Shown one piece after another: positions 26,047-34,626 of a stretch of DNA of 38,281 nt. Position 1 is the first letter of the stretch. The number at the start of each line of letters is the position of its first letter. Under the pieces are notes generated by a model, which was not told where the DNA came from, did not search any database, and was given only the letters and a program-made list of their open reading frames with translations. Position numbers and translations under genes: made by a program. This stretch comes from Streptococcus suis (GTDB lineage: Bacteria > Bacillota > Bacilli > Lactobacillales > Streptococcaceae): NCBI RefSeq assembly GCF_016743335.1, contig NZ_WCJE01000022.1, positions 1 to 38,281 of the forward strand. Reading direction: 5' to 3'.

Positions 26047-26760
26047 TTATTCTGCAATCAGAGTTTCCAAACCAACTTTCATCATATCCGTGAAAGTATT
26101 TTGACGCTCTTCTGCTGTGGTGTCTTCCTCTGGATTAACCAAGCTATCTGAAATCGTCATAATGGCAAGCGTTTGAACGCCAAACTTAGCACCTAGGTAA
26201 TAAAGTGCAGCTGCTTCCATTTCGACTGCCTTGACACCAATTTGACCAAGTTCCAAGTTGCGGCTGAAAAGTTTTGGTGAGTAGAAACTGTCTGAAGACA
26301 AGACATTACCGACATGAGTCGTCAGATTCAGGTCTTTGGCAATGTGATAGGCCTTGTCCAAGAGATTAAAGCTAGCAATCTGTGGCAGGTCATATTCTGG
26401 CCAATCAATGTTCATCATTTTAGAGTTGGTTGCGGCTGCTTGCGCCAAAACCAATTCACGAACATGGACATCCTTGTTGAGCGAACCGGCAGTTCCTACA
26501 CGGATAAGCTTCTTCACGCCGTAGTCATTGATAAGCTCGTGGGCGTAGATAGAGATAGATGGCATTCCCATACCTGTTCCCATGACAGAGACACGATGAC
26601 CCTTGTAGGTACCTGTGTAGCCGAACATATTGCGAACTTCGTTGAAGCAAACGGCATCTTCAAGGAAGTTTTCAGCGATAAATTTAGCACGAAGCGGATC
26701 ACCAGGAAGCAAAATCTTATCAGCGATTTCACCAGGTTTTGCAGAAATATGAATAGACAT
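26047..26760 (-). CDS. deoD: DeoD: purine nucleoside phosphorylase, hexameric type
   Basis: Phosphorolysis of purine (deoxy)nucleosides to base and (deoxy)ribose-1-phosphate. The 237-residue protein has [18 protein letters not shown] (about 17-34), [20 protein letters not shown] (about 58-77), [10 protein letters not shown] and the substrate loop [15 protein letters not shown]. This is the bacterial DeoD pattern, distinct from the trimeric type encoded just upstream. It is last in the operon, 32 bases after punA. Deoxyribose-1-phosphate made here is the substrate of DeoB in the same operon. Confidence 0.95.
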   Translation of the reverse strand: MSIHISAKPGEIADKILLPGDPLRAKFIAENFLEDAVCFNEVRNMFGYTGTYKGHRVSVMGTGMGMPSISIYAHELINDYGVKKLIRVGTAGSLNKDVHVRELVLAQAAATNSKMMNIDWPEYDLPQIASFNLLDKAYHIAKDLNLTTHVGNVLSSDSFYSPKLFSRNLELGQIGVKAVEMEAAALYYLGAKFGVQTLAIMTISDSLVNPEEDTTAEERQNTFTDMMKVGLETLIAE

Positions 26761-26792
26761 GTAATGTACCTCTTTGTTCTATTTTTGAATGC

Positions 26793-27602
26793 TTACAACT
26801 CAGCCAAGATAGCTTTCACCAAGCCCTTGAAATTGCCCTTGATTTGCTCGGTTACTTCTACAACTTCTTCGTGATTGAGTTCAGATTGGAAACCTGCCGC
26901 AAAGTTTGTGATAGCAGAAATACCCAAGACTTTCATGCCTGAGTGAGCTGCCACGATAACTTCTGGTACTGTTGACATACCGACTGCGTGGGCACCCATA
27001 GTCTTGAAGGCCAAGATTTCAGCAGGTGTTTCATAGGTAGGGCCTGTCACACCGAGATAGACACCATCGTCCAACTTGATACCCAATTTTTCCGCAACGG
27101 CATGGGCTTTTTCACGGTATTCTTTAGTGTAGGCATTGGACATATCTGGGAAACGTGGACCAAATTCTTCCAAGTTTTCGCCAATCAATGGATTTTGGCC
27201 AGTCATGTTGATGTGGTCTGTAATGGCCATAAGGGTACCTGGACCGTAGCCGATACCACCTGCGGCATTAGTAACAATCACGCCTTCACAACCAAGAGCT
27301 TTCATGACACGGACTGGGAAAGTCACGACTTCCATCGGATTTCCTTCGTAGAAATGGAAACGACCTTGAAGAGCTAAAACCTTGCGACCTGCCAAATCAC
27401 CGTACACCAACTTCCCAGCGTGACCTACAACTGTTGACTTGCCCCAGTTTGGAATGTCTGCATAGTCAATGACAATGGCATTTTCAACTTCTTGGGCCAA
27501 TTCACCCAAGCCAGAACCCAAAATCAAACCGAATTCAGGTTTAATCATTCCTTTTTCTTCCAAGAACGTTTTTGTTTCATTGATTTTTGCAAGTAAACTC
27601 AT
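26793..27602 (-). CDS. punA: PunA: purine nucleoside phosphorylase, trimeric type
   Basis: This 269-residue protein belongs to the low-molecular-mass (trimeric) PNP class: FGLILGSGLGELAQEV (about 24-39), VVGHAGKLVYG, LQGRFHFYEG (about 79-88), VIVTNAAGGIGYGPG and AVGMSTVPEVIVAAH. Such enzymes prefer guanosine and inosine. With DeoD it covers the full range of purine nucleosides. AAAGGAG precedes the ATG, and it follows the arsC-like gene by 11 bases. Confidence 0.95.
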   Translation of the reverse strand: MSLLAKINETKTFLEEKGMIKPEFGLILGSGLGELAQEVENAIVIDYADIPNWGKSTVVGHAGKLVYGDLAGRKVLALQGRFHFYEGNPMEVVTFPVRVMKALGCEGVIVTNAAGGIGYGPGTLMAITDHINMTGQNPLIGENLEEFGPRFPDMSNAYTKEYREKAHAVAEKLGIKLDDGVYLGVTGPTYETPAEILAFKTMGAHAVGMSTVPEVIVAAHSGMKVLGISAITNFAAGFQSELNHEEVVEVTEQIKGNFKGLVKAILAEL

Positions 27603-27613
27603 ATTTTCTCCTT

Positions 27614-27970
27614 TTATAAATAATCCGACCAGTCATATTCTGGCATTTTTTCTTTAATGATTTCAAGCGGACGACAGAGAAAGGCCGTCTGTTCTCGCTC
27701 GATAATGGGACGGTTGAGAAGAGCAGGCTCTTTAACTAAACGCTCAAAGATTTCTTCTTCTGACAAGGCTAGTCGTTCTTCCTCCTTCAATCGAGTAACT
27801 GCTGAAGGTTGACTGCCCATTTTTTCCAAGAGAGCTGTCAATTCAGCTCCCCTTAATGGCGTTTCCAAATAATTAACCCACTTGACTTCCATATCCTGAC
27901 TGGACAGCAATATTCTTAATTTTTTACACTTGCTACAGTCAGGATTGTAATAGACCGTTAGCTTCTCCAT
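27614..27970 (-). CDS. ArsC/Spx-like thioredoxin-fold protein
   Basis: This 118-residue protein shows the ArsC family pattern: YYNPDCSKCKKLRILL with a CxxC (Cys12 and Cys15), ETPLRGAEL, a central helical part, and LNRPIIE with a later CRPLEII carrying the arginines used by ArsC for oxyanion contact. It could be a glutaredoxin-dependent arsenate reductase or a related (YfgD-like) reductase; Spx itself is longer and regulatory. Its ATG shares the A with the deoB stop (TAATG), so it is translated as part of the nucleoside operon. No arsenic genes lie nearby, so the in vivo substrate is open. Confidence 0.82.
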   Translation of the reverse strand: MEKLTVYYNPDCSKCKKLRILLSSQDMEVKWVNYLETPLRGAELTALLEKMGSQPSAVTRLKEEERLALSEEEIFERLVKEPALLNRPIIEREQTAFLCRPLEIIKEKMPEYDWSDYL

Positions 27971-29181
27971 TAAACCAACTGTGATAAGAAGCTTTCACCA
28001 ATCATGGCTGTGTCCACTCCGAAGTTTTCCGCAACGGTTGCTGAAATGTCCGCAAAATGGCCTACTGGCAATACTCCACTTCCCTTGAATGACTTGCTAT
28101 AAGCCAAGAGAGGCACATATTCGCGTGTGTGATCTGTTCCAGCATAGGATGGATCATTGCCGTGGTCAGCAGTAATCAAGAGCAGGTCATCTTCACGCAT
28201 ATTGTCAATAATCTCTGGAATACGTGCATCAAACTCTTGCAAACAATCGCGGTAGCCTTCGATATTGCGACGGTGACCATACACAGCATCAAAGTCAACT
28301 AAGTTTGTGAAGGAGAAACCTTCTTCGAAGTCTGATAACTTCAGAGTATCAATCAACACATCGACACCGTGCATGTTGGACTTGGTGTGACCCATATCAT
28401 TTGTAATACCTGAACCATTGAAAATATCACTGATTTTACCAACTGAGTAAGTTGGTACACCCGCATCTGCTAGTTTGTTGAGTACTGTTGCTTCAAACGG
28501 TGATACTGCATAGTCGTGACGGTTGGCAGTTCGTGAGAAATTGCCTGGCTCACCAACGTAAGGACGGGCGATGATACGGCCTAGAAGAGCTGGGCGTTCA
28601 AGCGTAATGGAACGAGCGTATTCACAGATACGATACAACTCATCAAGTGGAATAATATCTTCGTGGGCTGCAATCTGAAGTACAGGGTCTGCGGAGGTAT
28701 AGACGATTAACTCCCCGGTTTCCATTTGGCGAGGGCCGAAGTCATCAATGACAGCTGTACCTGAATACGGCTTGTTTGCTTCGCGGATGATTTTACGACC
28801 TGAGAATTCTTCGATTTTTGTCAAAATCTCTTCAGGGAAACCATCCCAGAATGTATCAAATGGCTCAGTAATATTGAGACCCATGATTTCCCAGTGGCCT
28901 GTCATAGTATCTTTTCCGAGCGATACTTCTTCCAACTTGGTCACGTAACCAGTTGGATGGCTTTCAGCAGGAACTGTCGCAAGCGCTGTATCTCGAGGGA
29001 TATTTCCAAGACCAATCTTGGTCATATTAGGCACCTCAAGCCCAGCTTTTTCAGAAATGTGGCCGAGAGTGTCAGATTCTGTATCTGCTACACCCGCATT
29101 GAAAAATTTATCTGAGTCTGGTGCTGCGCCGATTCCGACAGAGTCCATAACTACCAAGTGAACACGTTTAAATTTAGGCAT
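27970..29181 (-). CDS. deoB: DeoB: phosphopentomutase
   Basis: Interconverts (deoxy)ribose-1-phosphate and -5-phosphate, linking nucleoside breakdown to the pentose phosphate pathway. The 403-residue protein has the alkaline-phosphatase-like metal sites: [17 protein letters not shown] (about residues 10-26), the central [10 protein letters not shown] (about 87-96) and the C-terminal [20 protein letters not shown] (about 327-346). The ATG at 29181 is used because AAAGGAG lies six bases upstream. An in-frame start at 29214 has no site. The length equals the family norm with this start. Confidence 0.95.
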   Translation of the reverse strand: MPKFKRVHLVVMDSVGIGAAPDSDKFFNAGVADTESDTLGHISEKAGLEVPNMTKIGLGNIPRDTALATVPAESHPTGYVTKLEEVSLGKDTMTGHWEIMGLNITEPFDTFWDGFPEEILTKIEEFSGRKIIREANKPYSGTAVIDDFGPRQMETGELIVYTSADPVLQIAAHEDIIPLDELYRICEYARSITLERPALLGRIIARPYVGEPGNFSRTANRHDYAVSPFEATVLNKLADAGVPTYSVGKISDIFNGSGITNDMGHTKSNMHGVDVLIDTLKLSDFEEGFSFTNLVDFDAVYGHRRNIEGYRDCLQEFDARIPEIIDNMREDDLLLITADHGNDPSYAGTDHTREYVPLLAYSKSFKGSGVLPVGHFADISATVAENFGVDTAMIGESFLSQLV

Positions 29182-29456
29182 AATTGTCTCCTTTATTTGA
29201 ATAGTTAGATTCAACCAAAATCAACGTCCAACCAAGTTGCTAGACTGGAAATTATCGTTACCACATCTAAACATTTTAATGGGGTGCAATACTTATACAG
29301 TCAAAGCTCTCGGCATCAAACTTCCTAACTATCAACACTAGATACTGTTACTCGCTTCACCGACTGCTGTTCAGCTATCGCTTTTTCAGTACCTATCATC
29401 TGACTGCTACGAGGTAAGGGGATAGATTTTTGAAGAGTCTAAACGTTCGTGTTTTC

Positions 29457-29467
29457 ATTATACCATA
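29457..29467 (-). promoter_or_regulatory. Extended -10 promoter of the deoB operon
   Basis: Minus strand TATGGTATAAT has a perfect -10 (29457-29462) and a TGn extension; the -35 at 17 bp (TACAAT) is poor. It lies just after the rpiA terminator. The 275 bases from here to deoB (29182-29456) contain no gene that I can support, so the leader is unusually long. Confidence 0.55.
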
Positions 29468-29499
29468 AAAAAGCTTCTCATTGTACCAAAATGAGAAGC
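29466..29499 (-). terminator. Terminator of rpiA
   Basis: GCTTCTCAT (29491-29499 on the minus strand) pairs with ATGAGAAGC (29473-29481), with a nine-base loop, and is followed by six T. It begins about ten bases after the rpiA stop. Confidence 0.88.
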
Positions 29500-29508
29500 G
29501 GTTTCAAT

Positions 29509-30183
29509 TTATTTCTTTTCGATGATGTTCGGTCCTTCTTGTGTACCAACAATTACCTTGGAAATCAATCCAATAAAGAGACCGTGTTCTACAACACCGA
29601 CGGTCCGATCCAATTCTTCCGCCAAGGCATATGTGTCTTCTATTCTGCGCAAATCAAGGTCAATGATAAAGTTCTGCATATCCGTGATATGTTTTTCTCC
29701 ATTACGCATACGAAAACTTGGACGATACCCTTTTTTCTCAAATAGTCGGAAAAGATTTTCCGCACCGTACTGCACGACTTCCACCGGCAACTTGAAGGCT
29801 CCTAGGGTATCTACCACCTTGGACTCATCGACAATCCAGATGCAGTCCTTGCTATTGACTGCTACCACTTTCTCCATGAGAAGCGCTGCGCCACCGCCTT
29901 TAATCCCATTGAAGTCTCCATCAACCTCATCTGCTCCATCCACCGTCAAGTCCACATATTCGACTTCGTCGATGTTTTTTAGGGGAATCCCAAGGGACGC
30001 AGCATGCTCAGCCGTTGCATGAGAGGTCGTTACGCCTGTGATCTGTAGCCCTTCTTCTGCAACCCGGCGGCCAATCTCCTGCACGAAATAGTAGGCCGTC
30101 GAACCAGTTCCCAGCCCAACAATCATCCCGTCCGTCACAAACTCCGCCGCCTTAATCCCAACCTGCTCTTTAAGATTTGTCAT
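29509..30183 (-). CDS. rpiA: RpiA: ribose-5-phosphate isomerase A
   Basis: Interconverts ribose-5-phosphate and ribulose-5-phosphate. The 224-residue protein carries the full signature: [19 protein letters not shown] (about 22-40), [37 protein letters not shown] (about 78-97, with catalytic acidic residues) and the lysine-containing [12 protein letters not shown]. The length is normal. A consensus-like promoter and AAGGAG precede the ATG at 30183. It is functionally next to DeoB but is separated by a terminator. Confidence 0.96.
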   Translation of the reverse strand: MTNLKEQVGIKAAEFVTDGMIVGLGTGSTAYYFVQEIGRRVAEEGLQITGVTTSHATAEHAASLGIPLKNIDEVEYVDLTVDGADEVDGDFNGIKGGGAALLMEKVVAVNSKDCIWIVDESKVVDTLGAFKLPVEVVQYGAENLFRLFEKKGYRPSFRMRNGEKHITDMQNFIIDLDLRRIEDTYALAEELDRTVGVVEHGLFIGLISKVIVGTQEGPNIIEKK

Positions 30184-30216
30184 CTTTGTCTCCTTTGAAG
30201 TAAAACGATTACATAT

Positions 30217-30245
30217 AGTATAGCATGGAAAAGGGGGAGGGACAA
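30217..30245 (-). promoter_or_regulatory. Promoter of rpiA
   Basis: On the minus strand -35 TTGTCC (30240-30245) and -10 TATACT (30217-30222) are spaced by 17 bp, with a TGC extension in front of the -10. It lies 34 bp before the ATG. Confidence 0.72.
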
Positions 30246-30332
30246 GGGGGAATAGAAAGTCAAAAAATAATGTCTCAAATCCTAAAAAATTTTTATTTAC
30301 TCAAATATATTTGTTATCAACTTAGGGATGTA

Positions 30333-30357
30333 GGAAACCTTATGAGAAGTTAGCTGA
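30333..30357 (+). repeat. Left copy of a 25-bp inverted repeat in hsdS (recombination-site relic)
   Basis: This 25-bp sequence (GGAAACCTTATG at its left end) is exactly complementary to 30552-30576. It codes for the conserved KPYEKLA of HsdS. The repeats enclose a 194-bp segment. In invertible hsdS systems such repeats are the crossover sites. Confidence 0.85.
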
Positions 30358-30559
30358 TGGGACAGTTAAAGAATTTGAAAAAAATATTCCAGATGGATGG
30401 GCAGTAGTTTATTTTCCATATATTTGTACCTTAGAAAATGGTTCTATAAAACGAGGACCTTTTGGAAGTTCAATACCAAAATCAATGTTTGTTCCCAAGG
30501 GACAGAACACCTATAAAGTCTACGAACAAGGTAATGCAATACGAAAAACATTCAGCTAA
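30335..30559 (+). pseudogene. hsdS: hsdS fragment: inverted piece of a target recognition domain
   Basis: The plus strand reads KPYEKLADGTVKEFEKNIPD, then GWAVVYFPYICTLENGSIKR, then GPFGSSIPKSMFV and stops after NAIRKTFS. This is the start of a type I specificity subunit recognition domain, continuing directly from the KPYEKLA element. It points away from the rest of hsdS, which lies on the minus strand. If the segment between the 25-bp repeats were flipped, the minus-strand hsdS would regain this domain in frame, but would still stop soon after because the rest of the gene is absent. Confidence 0.8.
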
Positions 30560-30766
30560 CTTCTCATAAGGTTTCCCATCATCACCACGAAAAAACTCTG
30601 TTTCCTTTTTATCTCGCTTGACTTTTCCTTCCGAAATCAACTTCTCTTTCTCTTCCTTTATACGTTTCAAAAGTTCACTTGCAGGCTCATCATTTGGGTC
30701 TTGCGGAACAAGCTTACCCTCCATCGCTCTTTGCAAGATACTTACTTTCAGTTGTTCAGGAGTCAT
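30482..30766 (-). pseudogene. hsdS: hsdS 5' fragment (type I restriction specificity subunit)
   Basis: The frame begins MTPEQLKVSILQRAMEGKLV and continues with PQDPNDEPASELLKRIKEEK and FFRGDDGKPYEKLA, the conserved N-terminal helical part of streptococcal HsdS. From about residue 70 it reads the antisense of the recognition domain (ECFSYCITLF ...) and ends within 25 residues. A working HsdS has about 400 residues with two recognition domains, so this is broken. Its ATG overlaps the stop of the hsdM fragment, the normal hsdM-hsdS junction. Confidence 0.85.
30552..30576 (-). repeat. Right copy of the 25-bp inverted repeat in hsdS
   Basis: Exact reverse complement of 30333-30357, inside the 5' fragment of hsdS at the KPYEKLA codons. 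Sequence identity stops sharply at both edges, which marks the limits of the repeat. Confidence 0.85.
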
Positions 30767-31305
30767 TATTTCTCCTCCAAAATTTCTAAAATTTCCGCCA
30801 AAATAGTATCTATTTTTTTATTTAGGATAGCTCGTTCTTGCTGATAGTTTTGGATAAGATCAAGTGGCTCTAAAATTTCTTCCTCTTTCTTTGGAAAACC
30901 GCATTGATCAAAATTATAGTTTAAACTAGCTAACTCATCTGGTGTAAACGATTTAGATTTGTAGAAATTCCCTTCTAAAATCTCTTGGCGATTTTTCCAC
31001 CATTCACGAACTGGATTAAAGTGATCATTTCTCATTGGTTTAGTTTTAGAGAAATTTTTATAGCCATCTGGCATATCCAATCTGTAAAACCAAGTTTCTT
31101 CTGTTTTTTTCGTCTTATCAAAAAAGAGAATATTCGTATGGATTCCTGTATATGGAGCAAATACACTATGTGGTAAGCGAATTATAGTGTGAAGATTAAA
31201 CTCCTCAACCAATTTCTGCTTTAGTCGTATTTTTGCTCCTTCACCAAAGAGGAATCCATCTGGTAGAATGACACCAACTCGACCATTTTCTTTAAGTCGA
31301 TACAT
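30766..31305 (-). pseudogene. hsdM: hsdM 3' fragment (type I DNA methyltransferase)
   Basis: The 179 residues MYRLKENGRVGVILPDGFLF ... PHSVFAPYTGIHTNILFFDK ... LILAEI-type C-terminus match the last third of HsdM. The N-terminal part with the S-adenosylmethionine site and the NPPF/Y catalytic motif is missing; stop codons lie upstream in frame, and 31306-31432 is ordinary spacer before mnmE. No hsdR is present in the window. It is the remainder of a deleted restriction-modification locus. Methylation activity is not expected. Confidence 0.87.
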
Positions 31306-31432
31306 GATACAATATTATAATAAAGTAATCCTCAAACTTACCCTAAATATATTAATCCCCATCCCTCATTTGTGCTTTTTTCATCATTCCATGATACACT
31401 AATAGATAAGACGATTTTAGAAAGAAAGATAT

Positions 31433-32806
31433 ATGATTACCAAAGAATTCGACACCATTACCGCTATTTCCACCCCTCTCGGTGAGGGAGCTATTGGGAT
31501 TGTCCGCCTGTCTGGGACGGATGCCTTTGCCATTGCCAGCAAAGTTTTCAAAGGTAAGGATTTGGCGACTGTGCCCAGTCACAGCCTCAACTACGGCCAT
31601 ATCATCGACCCCGCAACCAATCAGATTCTGGACGAGGTTATGATCGGAGCCATGCGTTCACCAAAGACCTTCACGCGCGAAGATGTCATCGAGATTAACA
31701 CCCACGGAGGCATCGCCGTTACCAACGAAATCCTCCAACTCCTGATTCGCCAGGGTGCTCGAATGGCTGAGCCGGGCGAATTTACCAAGCGGGCCTTTCT
31801 CAACGGCCGTGTGGATTTGACCCAGGCCGAGGCCGTCATGGATGTCATCCGTGCCAAGACTGACAAGGCCATGCACAATGCCGTCCGCCAGCTTGACGGC
31901 TCCCTCTCCCAGCTCATCAACGACACGCGCCAGGAGATTCTCAACACGCTGGCACAGGTCGAGGTCAACATCGACTACCCTGAGTACGACGACGTCGAGG
32001 AGGCGACGACAGAGCTGGTCCGCGAGAAAACTCTCCAGTTCCAAGCGCTTTTGGAAAATCTCCTCCGTACTGCCCGCCGTGGAAAAATCCTGCGTGAAGG
32101 CATCGCAACCGCTATTATCGGTCGTCCAAATGTGGGAAAATCCAGCCTACTCAATAATCTTCTCCGCGAGGAAAAAGCCATCGTTACAGATATCGCTGGA
32201 ACAACCCGCGACGTTATCGAAGAATACGTCAACATCAAAGGCGTCCCCCTCAAGCTGATTGATACCGCTGGCATCCGTGAAACAGATGACATCGTTGAAA
32301 AAATCGGTGTGGAACGGTCTAAAAAAGCCCTTGAGGAAGCCGACCTGATCCTGCTAGTCCTCAACGCATCTGAGCCCCTGACCGAGCAAGACCGTAATCT
32401 CCTAGCCATTTCAGATATGGCCAACCGTATCGTCCTGCTCAACAAGACCGACCTAGAAGAACAGATTGAGGCAGACCAACTGCCTGAGGATGTCATCCGC
32501 ATTTCCGTCTTGCAAAACCAGAACATCGACCAAATCGAAGAAAAAATCAACCAGCTCTTCTTTGAAAATGCTGGTCTGGTAGAGCAAGATGCCACCTACC
32601 TCTCCAATTCCCGCCACATTTCCCTGATTGAGCAAGCCGTCCAAAGCCTACAAGCTGTCAATGACGGACTGGAAATGGGCATGCCAGTAGACTTGTTGCA
32701 GGTTGACCTGACCCGTTGTTGGCAGATATTAGGAGAAATCACAGGAGATGCAGCTCCAGATGAACTCATAACTCAACTCTTTAGCCAGTTCTGCCTTGGA
32801 AAATAG
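31433..32806 (+). CDS. mnmE: MnmE: tRNA uridine-34 modification GTPase
   Basis: With MnmG it makes the 5-carboxymethylaminomethyl (or aminomethyl) group on wobble uridine of tRNA. The 457-residue protein has the formyl-THF-binding N-domain ([20 protein letters not shown] ... [20 protein letters not shown]). The helical domain follows, and then the inserted G domain: [12 protein letters not shown] (G1, near 226), DIAGTTRDV (G2), DTAGI (G3) and NKTD (G4). The C-terminus is FCLGK, the conserved cysteine motif. The stretch 31640-32030 is much richer in G+C than its surroundings. A possible -10 (TACACT, 31394-31399) lies upstream; the ribosome site (AGAAAG) is weak. Confidence 0.96.
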   Translation: MITKEFDTITAISTPLGEGAIGIVRLSGTDAFAIASKVFKGKDLATVPSHSLNYGHIIDPATNQILDEVMIGAMRSPKTFTREDVIEINTHGGIAVTNEILQLLIRQGARMAEPGEFTKRAFLNGRVDLTQAEAVMDVIRAKTDKAMHNAVRQLDGSLSQLINDTRQEILNTLAQVEVNIDYPEYDDVEEATTELVREKTLQFQALLENLLRTARRGKILREGIATAIIGRPNVGKSSLLNNLLREEKAIVTDIAGTTRDVIEEYVNIKGVPLKLIDTAGIRETDDIVEKIGVERSKKALEEADLILLVLNASEPLTEQDRNLLAISDMANRIVLLNKTDLEEQIEADQLPEDVIRISVLQNQNIDQIEEKINQLFFENAGLVEQDATYLSNSRHISLIEQAVQSLQAVNDGLEMGMPVDLLQVDLTRCWQILGEITGDAAPDELITQLFSQFCLGK

Positions 32807-32814
32807 TATCACAT

Positions 32815-32844
32815 ATCATGCAAGAAAACTTGTATGATTTTTTT
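32815..32844 (+). terminator. Terminator of mnmE
   Basis: ATCATGCAAG (32815-32824) pairs with CTTGTATGAT (32829-32838, one G-T pair), with a four-base loop, and is followed by T6. It starts nine bases after the mnmE stop. Confidence 0.85.
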
Positions 32845-32865
32845 GATATATCAACACATAAATTC

Positions 32866-32894
32866 TTGACAATATATACACTTTAAGATATACT
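32866..32894 (+). promoter_or_regulatory. Near-consensus promoter of the exported protein gene
   Basis: TTGACA (32866-32871) and TATACT (32889-32894) are spaced by exactly 17 bp and lie 25 bp before the ATG at 32919. GAGAGGAGG forms a strong ribosome site. Confidence 0.85.
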
Positions 32895-32918
32895 AAAATA
32901 TAGAGAGGAGGTCTTTCC

Positions 32919-33995
32919 ATGAAAAAAATCATCATCTGTATTACACTTCTGTCCTGTCTAGTTTTTCCCTTTATTGGCTGGAAACTCTACGCCTACCAGC
33001 ACAATAAGATTCAATTAACAGAGAAAGCTGATTTCTACTTGGTTTATCCCGGTAAGGTAGAATCCTTTCAGCTAATTGGTCAAGAACCTGTTCTACTTCA
33101 TACCCAAAAGATGAATTCCGAAGGCTATTTTGGCTCTGGTGAAAATTATGTCATAGACAATCGATATCTAGTCTTTGCCAACGATCAGCAAAAATTCATT
33201 AACGACAATCTGATATCCATCGATTTCAATACTGGCACTGTCTTGCGAAAGCCTAGCAAACATAGTACCTCGATCAGTGGTACAGATGGAAACCATTTCT
33301 ATACAGCTGGTGCTTATCATACGCTTACGCAATTTGATAAGCAGTTTGAATCCATTCAGACGCTTGTCCTCAATGACGACTTCATACCAAATGCTCCAGT
33401 CATGGCAGACCAAACGTCAGTCTATTTAACTGGTTTTGTGAAAGATTTTACCCAAGAAGGACCCGAGGAAAATGTCTTAGTGGTTTTTGATAAGAAAGAT
33501 TTTTCAAAACAAGAGGTATTCAAGTACGACAATACCATTGCCACAGGAGAGGGGCTTTTGGTCAATGGAACCATCTATCTCCCAAATTTAGGGAAAAAAA
33601 CAAGTGAGTATACTGACATTGAACAGTCATCCGAACTCCTAACCTTTGATACAAAAACAAAAACATTTTCGTCAGTAACTTTAGAACACCCCTCACCAAG
33701 TACACTACATGCTCTCAAAGACCAGAAGCTTCTCCTCATCGAGTATCAAAATGGCATGTTTAGCCCACTTTCCTTTACTATTTACAATACCCAAACTGGC
33801 GAGCAATCCTACCATACTTTGAAGGACTTAAATCCCCGTCCCCACTACATCGACCATATCCGTCAAATCGATGACAAGCGCTTAATGATAATTTTGGCAA
33901 ATCAACTCCTTATCTATGATATGGAGGCTAAAAACATTATCAGCCAGACCACACTGTCAGATGACTACGTTTCTGGTGTTTGGATCAATCCATAA
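32919..33995 (+). CDS. Exported or membrane-anchored protein of unknown function, beta-propeller-like
   Basis: The 358-residue product starts with a signal peptide or anchor (MKKIIICITLLSCLVFPFIG, no lipobox cysteine in a clear LxxC setting). The rest is rich in beta strand, with loosely repeated phrases such as DNRYLVFANDQQKFI, DGNHFYTAGAYHTL, NGTIYLPNLGKK and DDKRLMIILANQLLIYDME, spaced about 45-55 residues apart, as in a WD/PQQ-like propeller. It is not a family I can name. It is transcribed alone, between terminators on both sides, from a strong promoter. Location outside the membrane and a binding or scaffold role are inferences. Confidence 0.8.
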   Translation: MKKIIICITLLSCLVFPFIGWKLYAYQHNKIQLTEKADFYLVYPGKVESFQLIGQEPVLLHTQKMNSEGYFGSGENYVIDNRYLVFANDQQKFINDNLISIDFNTGTVLRKPSKHSTSISGTDGNHFYTAGAYHTLTQFDKQFESIQTLVLNDDFIPNAPVMADQTSVYLTGFVKDFTQEGPEENVLVVFDKKDFSKQEVFKYDNTIATGEGLLVNGTIYLPNLGKKTSEYTDIEQSSELLTFDTKTKTFSSVTLEHPSPSTLHALKDQKLLLIEYQNGMFSPLSFTIYNTQTGEQSYHTLKDLNPRPHYIDHIRQIDDKRLMIILANQLLIYDMEAKNIISQTTLSDDYVSGVWINP

Positions 33996-33998
33996 AAT

Positions 33999-34027
33999 AA
34001 GAACTCGGCTCAGGGAGCCGAGTTCTT
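33999..34027. terminator. Bidirectional terminator between convergent genes
   Basis: AAGAACTCGGCT (33999-34010) and its exact complement (34016-34027) form a 12-bp stem with a five-base loop, with T-rich flanks on both sides. It serves the exported protein gene (plus) and lemA (minus); the last base lies in the lemA stop codon. Confidence 0.9.
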
Positions 34028-34608
34028 TATTCGTTATCTTGTAAATCCACACTTGGAACTGTTGTCGCAGCATCATTTGTTGCCTGGAAGAGCTCTACTT
34101 TTTCATAGCCAAATAGGTTGGCGTAGATGGACGTCGGGAATCGTTTGATTTTTTTATTGTAGGCTGTTGCCACCGCATTATAATCCTTGCGGGCAACCAA
34201 AATCCGATTTTCAGTCCCCTCTAGCTCGGTAATGAGGTCAGATACCTGTTGATTGGCTGTCAGTTGGGGATAGTTTTCCGCCACCATCAGCAAGCGAGAA
34301 ACAGCCGTATCCAGCTGACTTTGTGCTTGATTGTAGTCGCTGGTTCCCACTTGGCTAGAGCCGATTTTCGCACGCGCATCTGCAATGGCAGTGAAAATCT
34401 CTTCCTCATGCTCCATGGCTCCCTTGACTGCTGCCACGACATTCGGTATCAGGTCATAGCGCCGTTGGAGCTGGGTATCCACATTGGCCTGGGCATTTTC
34501 CACTTCTGCATGGCTATCGACCAGCCCATTGTATTGACCGACTGCACCCATTCCTAAAAATAGCAGAGCTAGAATCGGGATGAGTATGGCTAACCATTTC
34601 TTTTTCAT
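34027..34608 (-). CDS. lemA: LemA family membrane protein
   Basis: This 193-residue protein has one N-terminal membrane segment (AILIPILALLFLGMGAVGQY) followed by the LemA coiled helical domain: NGLVDSHAEVENAQANVDTQ, LQRRYDLIPNVVAAVKG (the family hallmark), and ENRILVARKDYNAVATAYNK with the KRFPTSIYANLFGY ending. The function of LemA is not established; it typically occurs beside a TPM-domain protein, as here. It lies 18 bases after that gene and shares its promoter. Confidence 0.92.
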   Translation of the reverse strand: MKKKWLAILIPILALLFLGMGAVGQYNGLVDSHAEVENAQANVDTQLQRRYDLIPNVVAAVKGAMEHEEEIFTAIADARAKIGSSQVGTSDYNQAQSQLDTAVSRLLMVAENYPQLTANQQVSDLITELEGTENRILVARKDYNAVATAYNKKIKRFPTSIYANLFGYEKVELFQATNDAATTVPSVDLQDNE

Positions 34609-34626
34609 AGACTTTCCTTTCTTTTC

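Noticed and set aside
30223..30239. C-rich stretch in the rpiA promoter spacer as a second slippery tract
   Set aside because: The longest run there is five bases, too short to expect frequent slippage, and the gene is housekeeping.
31975..32595. Minus-strand frame of 206 codons
   Set aside because: It is antisense to mnmE, in the GC-rich segment where stop codons are rare by composition; no start signals.
33650..33680. Short A-rich run in the exported protein gene as a phase-variation tract
   Set aside because: The runs are short and interrupted, and the frame is intact on both sides.
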